From contig OU015567.1 of assembly GCA_907165135.1 (NCBI GenBank), positions 2,423,001 through 2,487,000 of the forward strand: DNA of 64,000 nucleotides, read 5' to 3'. The position numbers were made by a program, and so were the translations under genes. Origin of the DNA: Oikopleura dioica (taxonomy: Eukaryota; Chordata; Appendicularia; Copelata; Oikopleuridae). Below, piece after piece: positions 57,025 to 64,000 of the stretch (its first letter is position 1; every line of letters begins with the position of its first letter). Under the pieces are notes generated by a model. That model saw nothing but the letters and a program-made list of their open reading frames with translations. It made no database searches and was not told where the DNA came from.

Positions 57025-57797
57025 ATGAAACTTTCTTTGACCTTATTTCTCGCTGCTTCGGCTCAAGATTTGGCCGACCAACGATGTGTAGATTACAATC
57101 TTGGTCAACGATGCAAATCCGAATGCAATGGCGCTCTCTTCACTTGCGAGTCTGCTTGTGATCCCAATGACTACACGTGAGTTCGTTTTTTTTTCTTTCG
57201 ACAAGTTCATGGCTTATTTTTCTAGCTGCCAAACTCGGTGCCAATCAACCCACCTCGATTGCACCAACACCTGTCCTTGTGGCCCTGCTTGTCCTCTCGG
57301 GTGTAGTTCTAGCGATGGCTGCGCTCTTAACAGTTTCTGCTCCTACAGAAGCGTTCTGTTGATCAATCACGAGTGTGTAGCTGCTGCTTTCGTCATCAAC
57401 ACGGAAGATGATAGTGTCAAGGGGGCGGCATTCGACTATAATGTTCTCGGTAATCGAAGATCGATAGGTGCCAATGAAAACTTGTTTAGACATTGAGGAC
57501 TCCTGCTCTGTTGTGTTCAGAGGCGAAGCCTTGATCATCGGTGGTTATCAACGACCAAGGCAAATTTCGAAGCTCAATGAGTCGGGAACGTGCGGCATCT
57601 CTCACATGGTAATTATAAGTTTCATGGTGAAAGGGAAAAATACACTATAATTTTTAGTCTATAAAGATTCATTTTGAGAAGAAATATATATTTTTTTTCT
57701 AGAAATTGTTTTTTTAAGAATCATTTTTGCAATTTTTTTTCTAAGATTTATAGATAAAAGGAACATCTTAATCCTTACAGTCGAACACATGGATGGT
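57025..57797 (+). pseudogene. kelch-type gene, 3' half lost (K-plus copy 1)
   Basis: Carries the first exons of the K-plus gene: signal peptide MKLSLTLFLAASAQD, CKSECNGALFTCESAC, CQTRCQSTHLDCTNTCPCG, then SCSVVFRGEALIIGGYQ. After GATGGTATGTAC (57797) the sequence switches abruptly to the reverse complement of K-minus. The propeller half is therefore missing. Exons up to the break have no stops and differ from copy 2 by few bases, so the truncation is recent. Confidence 0.75.
57609..57791 (+). other. intron-like insertion bounded by CACATGG repeats, copy 1
   Basis: The coding sequence breaks at ACTCACATG-type sequence and resumes after a second ACACATGG. The insert begins GTAATTA but no AG lies at the point where the frame resumes. 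A TTACAG six bases earlier would shift the frame. The same insert, longer, is in copy 2. Confidence 0.5.
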
Positions 57798-58783
57798 ATG
57801 TACTGCAAGATCCATAGTATCCATCAACATGCGGAATCGAGAGCTCTTCGTCCTGTACTTCTAGAGCGTTTCTGCCGACGATCGCAATTTGTCGGTACTG
57901 GAAATAGCTTCCCAAAACGTATGGAACTCCTCGAAACACGACGGAGCAGGAGTCCTCGATGTCTAAAATCCTTTTAACCAAAAGCAAGGCGGATTAGCAA
58001 CCAAGTTCGTTCAGCTCTGGTTCATAAAGTGTCAACAAAGAAAGATTACTTACTCGCCGGATAAGCGTAATCATAATCCACGGCCGTGTATGTTTGGGAG
58101 AGTGTGTCGATAAGAAGGCCTTTGCCAATGCCAGCCTGTCTTGGATTCAGGATAAGGAGGTCTAAAAGGGACCAGAAAATCAGCTCAAGTTCAATAGAAA
58201 ATAGTTCAGAAAAAATATGCTATTGACTGCTACTAAATTTCGGATGATCTTTTGAATCCAAGAGCACCTCTAAAAGTCACCTAACTCTAGCCCCACAAGC
58301 TGTATCAAAAAGCTCGTGTGGTTAGGTGTTCGACCAGTTTGCGGTAACACGCTTTTACTGAGTGTTTTCTATTTGAACAAAATCAACAGTTACGTAGCTA
58401 TTGAATTCTGAATTGCTTCTGTGTCTTTTCCTGTGTAAGAACAAAATTCATTTTCTGGGCACGAGTCGCATGTTGGACAATTCGGCCCACACGGACAATT
58501 TTGAGTACAATCCAGGAATTCGCCCTGGCATCGTGTAACACATCTTAAAGCGCGTTAAAATTTTTACATTTTCTCTCTCACGAAGCTTACGAAAAATCAC
58601 CATCTTGGCAGTTTCTAGAGCAGTAATGAAGGTCGCCTGAACACTTTGATTGGCACCTCTCTCCTTTGCTCAAATCTCTAAAAATTTTCATTACAGTAAT
58701 GACTGTAGGCTTGGGGCTTCTTACGGGCAAACGTCAGCTAATGACTTTGCAATAAGGGCGGGGAGTAAATATCCAGTTCTCAT
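57798..58783 (-). pseudogene. kelch-type gene, 3' half lost (K-minus copy 2)
   Basis: Holds the first five exons of K-minus (ATG at 58783, MRTGYLLPAL) and ends inside the fifth at the codons for Tyr-Gly-Ser-Cys. Splice sites are kept, with TTTAAG replacing CTTAG at one acceptor. The propeller end is missing, so a functional product is unlikely. Confidence 0.75.
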
Positions 58784-59531
58784 TTTTGAGTAATTTTTGG
58801 GAGAAGTTCGGAGCGGATCATTTTCAATTTTGGAAAATGAAGCAAAAACACGTGCCGCGCTCTCAGATGAAATAAGTTCGTTCTACTTTGTATTCCGCCC
58901 TTTGTTTTCGACGCTAGAAACAGACTCTAAAACCTAGTTGACCGAAGTGCAGGTGGAAGGGAAAGAATGAATACAGCTTGTTGGAAGATTGAGGAATTTC
59001 AGTTGAATAAGAGTGGGGGAAGCGGTATGTGGATAATGATACCGCACAATATGTAACTTACGTACAACTCTAAGACAATTTTTTCTCAAAGAAGAGGGAC
59101 TTGGGATCAGAATTACTCGATAAATTACTCGATAAATTGATGATAAGACCCAGAAAAGCACTCTATCCAGAAATTTCCAATGCGAATTCATCGAACTTTT
59201 CGATCATAAAATTAATACCAAAATATCTTTGCCGAAGAAAAACCACGAATACAAAAAACAGGAAATTCAAGATGAAAATCAAGCAAGAAAAGGATCTGAC
59301 AGCTGATTTCAATCAAGCGCTTCTTTGAATTTCTCGAAAAAGAATGTTGTCCCACGCCAAGATCAATGGACTGCCAGCTGGCAGATTTTCCGACAAGCTG
59401 GAAATTGATATGCATCTGTTTCACTTCCCCTGTCACACGAGGCGGCATTACACCACCGGATGCAAATAAATACGAAGAGAAGAGGCCTAAAAGTCATAAT
59501 CAAAAAACAACAATCAACAGAAAAACCAGCA

Positions 59532-59723
59532 ATGATCTCCAAAACAACCATCAAGAACATCTTCTCCAGCAACAAACACGAACGATTCGGGACTGAAGAA
59601 AAAGCAATGAAGGAATCTTTCAAGCATCAAAAATTCGACAATGCTGAAATTCAACTTCTCTCTTCTACGAAGAACGACAAGCTTAAGAAATTTTCTTTTG
59701 TGCGAAAATATGAACAGCTCTGA
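59532..59723 (+). CDS. small basic protein, copy 2
   Basis: Same 63-codon frame as 56420-56611, starting in AGCAATGATCTCC. Differences are mostly conservative (FSSNKHERFG, NAEIQLLSSTK). AATAAAATAAA follows the stop. Confidence 0.55.
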   Translation: MISKTTIKNIFSSNKHERFGTEEKAMKESFKHQKFDNAEIQLLSSTKNDKLKKFSFVRKYEQL

Positions 59724-60151
59724 ATAAAATAAACACAAGTAGCAAAATTCAATTAGTTTCATTTTCATTTATTGAACGTTTTTCATTATTTTTATCAAGT
59801 GCATCCGCTGATAAGCAGCCAGCACTAGAAATCTTTCCATTTTTGCTTCCGCACTTCAAAATATTCAAACGTTGCCAGCTCTCGTGCCACGAATCCTTTT
59901 GGAACTTGACCAAAATCATCTTTAGTCGGTCTGAACGTCGCATTCTCCAAAACCGACCTCGCCCTTGATCGTCGTTCTTCAGAAAAGCACGTTTATTTTC
60001 TTTCCTTTTTTTGCCATCTGAGCGAAAAAAAATCTATTATGCTTTAATTATAAAACTTATTTTCCTGTGAGATTATGACCATCTGGTCGATAGTTCATTA
60101 TATTTATAGCTTTTGGTGCCAAGTCGTTTCAAATCATCAAAACGCCCGAAA

Positions 60152-61833
60152 ATGAAACTTTCCATGACATTTTTTCTCGCTGCTTCGGCTCAAGATTTGG
60201 CCGACCAACGATGTGTAGATTACAATCTTGGTCAACGATGCAAATCCGAATGCAATGGCGCTCTCTTCACTTGCGATTCTGCTTGTGATCCCGATGACTA
60301 CACGTAAGTTTGTTTCTTTTTCTTCCAACAAGTTCATGGCTTATTTTTCTAGCTGCCAAACTCGGTGCCAATCGACCCACCTCGATTGCACGAACACCTG
60401 TCCTTGTGGCCCTGCTTGTCCTCTCGGGTGCAGTTCAAGCGATGGTTGCGCTCTCAACAGTTTCTGCTCCTACAGAAGCGTTCTTCTGATCAATCACGAG
60501 TGGGTAGCTGCTGCTTTCGTCATCAACACGGAAGATGATAGTGTCAAGGGAGCGGCGTTTGACTATAATGTTCTTGGTAATCGAAGATCGATAGGTGCCA
60601 ATGAAAACTCGTTTAGACATTGAGGACTCCTGCTCTGTTGTCTTCAGAGGCGAAGCCTGGATCATCGGTGGTTACCAACGACCAAGGCAAATTTCGAAGC
60701 TCAATGAATCCGGAACTTGCGGCATCACTCACATGGTAATTACAAGTTACATGGTGAAAGGGAAAATACGCTATAATTTATAGTCTAAAGATTCATTTTG
60801 TGAAGTTTTTTATATTTTTTTTCTAGAAATTATTTTCTAAGAATCATTTTTGTAATTTTTTTCTAAGATTTATAGATAAAAAGATTATCTTGATGCCGAT
60901 TCTTTTGAACAAAAAAGTCCTAAGGGTGGATATTCTAGGATAGCTCACTTAGTGAGCCTCACTATTTTTTGGTGATCACAGTAAACAAAACTCATGTCGG
61001 CATTAATAAGGGGTTTTCCTCCGTAAAGAATTTTTAATTTTTGTCTGATGATCGCGCTTTTTTGAAAACACGGTTGGTCAATCATAGTTAGAGAATTTAT
61101 AGAATGAAATCCTAACTGTTGAACACATGGATGGTATGTACGGCTCCTGTGGCGTTTTTGACGGAGCGGTCGCTTTATGCTTCTACGAAAACTCTGATGA
61201 CAACAAGGTATTTCCTCTTTCGTTTTTCGGAAATTCTAAAAATGTCACCAGGCATGTTGGACTTATCAGCCAGGGGAAGAGCAGACCCAGCTTCCAAGTT
61301 CTTCTTTCGGCCACGATTGGGCCGAAATGGTTACCTTCAAGAACGAACTTGTCACTGTTGGAGGCTGCGATTCTACTCTCGTCAACAACTGTAACAGCAA
61401 CACTGAGGTTCTGTACACCGGAAGCGACAGTTGGGTAACTAAAGCTCCAGCGCCTTTCTCTGGATACATTCGAGGACATACCATGACAGCTGATGGCGCA
61501 GCTGTTTATCTCATGGGCGGCAGAACTGTCACTGGAACTCAGAAAAGTAAGCAAAATGTCTTCGCATCTCTCTGTATCCATTTTTTAGACGTGTTGATGT
61601 ACAAAGACAACGTCTGGAGCACCCTCGGCGCGCTGAATGAAACTGGCGCGACAATCAGCTCCGCCTTCCAGTTCGGATACAACTGGTACGTCGGAAACTG
61701 CGCGATCGAAAGGACTACGTATGAAGATGGAAGCTTTAATACCACAACGATTTATGGTGGAAATGGAGGCTGCAGCCTCGATTTGTACTATGCTCACTTT
61801 GTTGAAATTCCAACTGGAACTTGCGCAACTTAA
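60152..61833 (+). CDS. secreted Cys-rich/kelch-propeller protein (K-plus, full length)
   Basis: Exons: 60152-60303, 60353-60576, 60617-60735, 61130-61207, 61252-61546 and 61589-61833. Signal peptide MKLSMTFFLAASAQD, CxxxC...CxxxC units (CKSECNGALFTCDSAC, CQTRCQSTHLDCTNTC), CPCGPACPLGC, then blades ELVTVGGCDST, YLMGGRTVTG, WSTLGALNETG and the end CSLDLYYAHFVEIPTG. It aligns with K-minus throughout, and that alignment fixed the frame of exon 5 (CWTYQPGEEQTQ against SCNSWRPGEVQEE). The third intron (60736-61129) has no usable AG at its 3' end and is flanked by CACATGG repeats. Confidence 0.75.
60736..61129 (+). other. intron-like insertion bounded by CACATGG repeats, copy 2
   Basis: Starts GTAATTAC and ends TTGAACACATG. 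The TTACAG of copy 1 is TAACTG here. It is about 210 bp longer than in copy 1 owing to extra sequence at about 60890-61110. Confidence 0.5.
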
Positions 61834-62345
61834 AATTTTAAATAAAAGGCGAAATTCGTTGACAAATTATCTCATGTATCTTTGTTTAAAAACTCAAAAG
61901 AAGATAAATTGTTTATTATCATTCATTAGATCTCGAAGTTTGAGACTGAAAACCTATTTTTTTTCATTTTTAGAGTCTTCCATCAAATCAGTGATCTTCC
62001 GAAAGGATGGGTCCTCCGGATGACCTTGAGAATAGCCCGGAGCTTACAAGCTTGCAATGAGTCTCCATTTTTCGCCTAGCTGAAAATCGAGAAAACTGTA
62101 ATGTGAACATAACTTTTCTGTTAGTTTTTCAATAAAAAGGGGATCGTCCTCCGAGGAGCGCGCAGTTGAACACGTGTAATACTCGCACCATTACGTCAGC
62201 AACGCCGTGAGAGAAACTTTCTTCCTCAACAACGCCCTAGAAAAGCTGTATTTTTTTAACAGAGATACTTATGCGAAGATTTGGAGAGAAAAAATCTATA
62301 AACTGTTCATTTTTAACAATTTGGGTTAAGAAATTTTGCTCTAGA
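61834..62345. other. spacer before PDIA4
   Basis: Includes the K-plus poly(A) signal (AAATAAAAGG at about 61840) and an AATAAAAAGG near 62130. No gene seen. Confidence 0.5.
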
Positions 62346-63487
62346 ATGTTGCGGCTCTTGGGTCTCGGCTTTCTGGCATCGGTTTCGGCCCTGTTGACCG
62401 AAGCAGGAGTCGTCGTCCTCAAAGACGATGAAACTTGGGACAAGTACATCGATCCAGCCAACAACAAGGTCGGCATGATCGAGTTCTACCAGCCCTGGAG
62501 CGGCGAATGCCAACAATTCAAGCCAATTTACGAAGAAGTTGCCGCGGAATTGTTGGAGCACGACATCCGAGTGGCTAAAGTTGACATAACTGAATTCAAG
62601 GCTAGGGTTCGAAATCTTATAAAAGCTGAAAAAAATTCTCTACTAACTTGGTAGTACCAAGAATATCAATAAGTTTTTTGAAAAAATTTCGACCCAAAAA
62701 CAAAGCTGAAACAAAAAATCGACGAAATGGAAGTGACCGAGTACCCAACCATCTTTTCCGTCAGAAAAGGCGAACTCATGCTCTACAACGACATCCGAGA
62801 CGTCGCTACAATCAAGCAGCATCTTTTGGACATGCGAAGTTCCAAGTGGAAGAAGCCAGAAGAGCTCGTCGTTGAATTGACAGACGAAAACTTTGAAGAC
62901 TATGTCAACGGAGAAGAATTCACAGTCGTCGAATTCTACGCCCCCTGGTGCGGCCATTGCAAAAAGCTCATTCCAGAATACGAAGCCGCCGCAGCTGCAC
63001 TTGCCAAAGACGGAATCAAGCTTGCCAAGATCGATGCGAACAAGTACACTGAGCTCGGTCAGCAATACGGCGTCAGCGGTTACCCTACTTTGAAGATTTT
63101 CAGAAGAGGCAAGGAATTCGACTACAATGGGCCGAGAGAGCGAAAGGGAATCATTTCTTATGTCTTGGATCAGGTCTCCCCGCCGAGCAAGGAAGTGGAG
63201 GTGAAGAAAGAATACAAGAAGATTTTGGAGAAAGGCACTAAGAAGGGTCCAGGTAGGCTTTTCTCTGTCTTAATCCGTCACTTTGGCTTCTAGGATTGGG
63301 CTTAATTGCCTTCTTCGAAAACCCCGAAGACGAACTGATCAACAATTATGCCGATGCCGCCAACGATCTCCGCGAAGACTTCGCTTTCTACCACGTCAAT
63401 GGCGAAAACGTCGCCGCTTTCGGAGGCAAGAACGGACACCTCCGACTCAGCCAGCCTACTCATCTTCAGTCAAAATATGAGCAAAAG
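62346..63487 (+). CDS. PDIA4: ERp72/PDIA4-like protein disulfide isomerase, N-terminal part
   Basis: Three exons in frame: 62346-62606, 62706-63252 and 63294-63487. Signal peptide MLRLLGLGFLASVSAL, then a thioredoxin domain whose active site reads WSGEC (first Cys replaced by Ser), a second thioredoxin domain with intact WCGHCKKL and GYPTLKIFRRG, and the b domain (GLIAFFENPEDELI, DAANDLREDFAFYHV, SKYEQK). FDYNGPRERKGI and SPPSKEV match PDIA4. It works in oxidative folding in the ER. The b' and a' domains and a retention signal are not present before another gene begins at 63804 (-). A donor GTATTT follows exon 3, so the rest may lie beyond 64000, or the protein is short (stop 18 bases later). 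Confidence 0.85.
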
Positions 63488-63609
63488 GTATTTACCTTAG
63501 TATAACTTTAGTTATTCTTGAAGCTTTATCGTTTATTGATCAATGAATTTCAAACAGAAGGAGTGTTAACAGTAAAGAGGAGTACTTAGCAGTTGTTAGA
63601 GCGTCAAAT

Positions 63610-63804
63610 TTAACCAGCAATCATTGCAAGATAGTAAACAAACGCTATAATAATACAATTTTGGGGGAAAAGAGCTTTGAATTTCTGCTTACCTAGTATA
63701 AAAATGACAAACAGCGCGAAAATCGTATAGGTCATGCATCTTTCATAACCAGACCAGCTTTCCTGCTCTTCTGCGTCTGAAAATTCTTTAAAGTTTCCAT
63801 TCAT
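63610..63804 (-). CDS. tiny single-pass membrane protein
   Basis: Two exons, 63693-63804 and 63610-63644, join in frame (good GTAAGC donor, TTATAG acceptor) to about 48 residues. An acidic N-terminal part (MNGNFKEFSDAEEQESW) is followed by one long hydrophobic helix (TIFALFVIFIL|AFVYYLAMIAG) that reaches the C terminus. Without the splice the frame also stays open for 64 codons. It lies inside or just after the PDIA4 gene on the opposite strand. Family unknown. Confidence 0.5.
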   Translation of the reverse strand: MNGNFKEFSDAEEQESWSGYERCMTYTIFALFVIFILGKQKFKALFPQNCIIIAFVYYLAMIAG

Positions 63805-64000
63805 TTTTCGCTTGTGTTTTGGTTATTTTTATATTATGGTGTTTTTGAGGGTTTGGGCTCACATTTAGGGCGTTTGTATTTCAAATCATCCTCGGGGACG
63901 AAGTCGTAAATTGACACCTGATTAGGGTTTTGCTTTGGAGCTCCTTTTTGCTTCGATTTGTGAGTATTTATGTCGGATTAATTCGAGACAAAATGAACCT
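63805..64000. other. right edge, no supported feature
   Basis: Upstream sequence of the minus-strand mini-gene (TTATATTATGG-type AT-rich stretch near 63830) and possibly an intron of PDIA4. Confidence 0.4.

Larger units (their letters stand above)
54750..57797. repeat. segmental duplication, unit 1
   Basis: About 3.05 kb matched by the adjacent 57798-61130, with offsets growing from 3050 to about 3130 through small indels. Contains the 5' half of K-minus, the small basic gene and the 5' half of a plus-strand kelch gene. Confidence 0.85.
57798..61130. repeat. segmental duplication, unit 2
   Basis: Tandem copy of 54750-57797. Identity is high through genes and spacers alike, so the event is recent. 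The junction at 57797/57798 joins K-plus to K-minus tail to tail. Confidence 0.85.

Noticed and set aside
1-64000. CRISPR array, prophage, rRNA or tRNA genes
   Set aside because: No regularly spaced repeats, no rRNA segments and no tRNA-like cloverleaf with a GTTCRA box were found; the window is eukaryotic.

Overview
This window looks like a piece of the genome of a larvacean tunicate, most probably Oikopleura dioica. Genes are packed on both strands, most introns are only 25 to 60 bases long, several splice sites fit the non-canonical G*-AG class known from this animal, and the largest gene encodes a secreted protein with 13 mucin-type WxxW cysteine domains, the architecture I recall for the house protein oikosin 1. 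All gene models below were joined by eye from open frames and splice signals, with no database search.

Layout. 1-3.9 kb: a zinc-ribbon gene running off the left edge (-), a RAB6-like gene without its P-loop exon (+), an EGF/transmembrane fragment (+), a foldback element and a degenerate RING gene (-). 3.9-13 kb: mostly non-coding and repeat-bearing, with one small secreted-protein gene at 10.6-11.3 kb. 13-17.2 kb: a coiled-coil gene with a PP1-docking-like motif and a minus-strand coding exon nested in its long last intron. 18.2-19.4 kb: a secreted Thr-rich protein whose intron holds a foldback element with a hammerhead-ribozyme core in each arm. 19.8-23 kb: a DEG/ENaC-type cation channel (-). 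24.9-32.5 kb: the oikosin-1-like gene (-). 33.8-34.7 kb: a secreted Cys-rich protein (+). 34.9-38.8 kb: a P5B ATPase, ATP13A2/3 type (-). 39.2-41.3 kb: MDH1B followed 68 bp later by a small gene, probably an operon (-). 41.4-43.8 kb: a glycine-receptor subunit (-). 45.7-46.7 kb: a Cys-rich secreted protein (-).

47.9-51.2 kb: a decayed coiled-coil pseudogene, a truncated Penelope-like retroelement with inverted terminal repeats, hammerhead cores and a 14-bp target duplication, then a fatty-acid-binding protein gene. The 3' flanks of the pseudogene and of the FABP gene are copies of one another. 51.7-53.6 kb: a degenerate protein kinase with an in-frame TAA. 54.1-61.8 kb: a cluster of secreted Cys-rich/kelch-propeller genes reshaped by a ~3.1 kb tandem duplication, leaving two intact genes at the outside and two truncated ones fused tail to tail in the middle, plus two copies of a 63-residue basic protein. 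62.3-63.8 kb: an ERp72/PDIA4-like gene with one lost redox cysteine, and a tiny membrane protein.

The best leads are the recurrent G*-AG introns, the hammerhead-bearing Penelope and foldback elements, the kelch-cluster duplication with an intron-like insertion bounded by direct repeats, and several proteins that keep their family fold but lose diagnostic residues (RING, kinase, PDI, FABP, RAB6).
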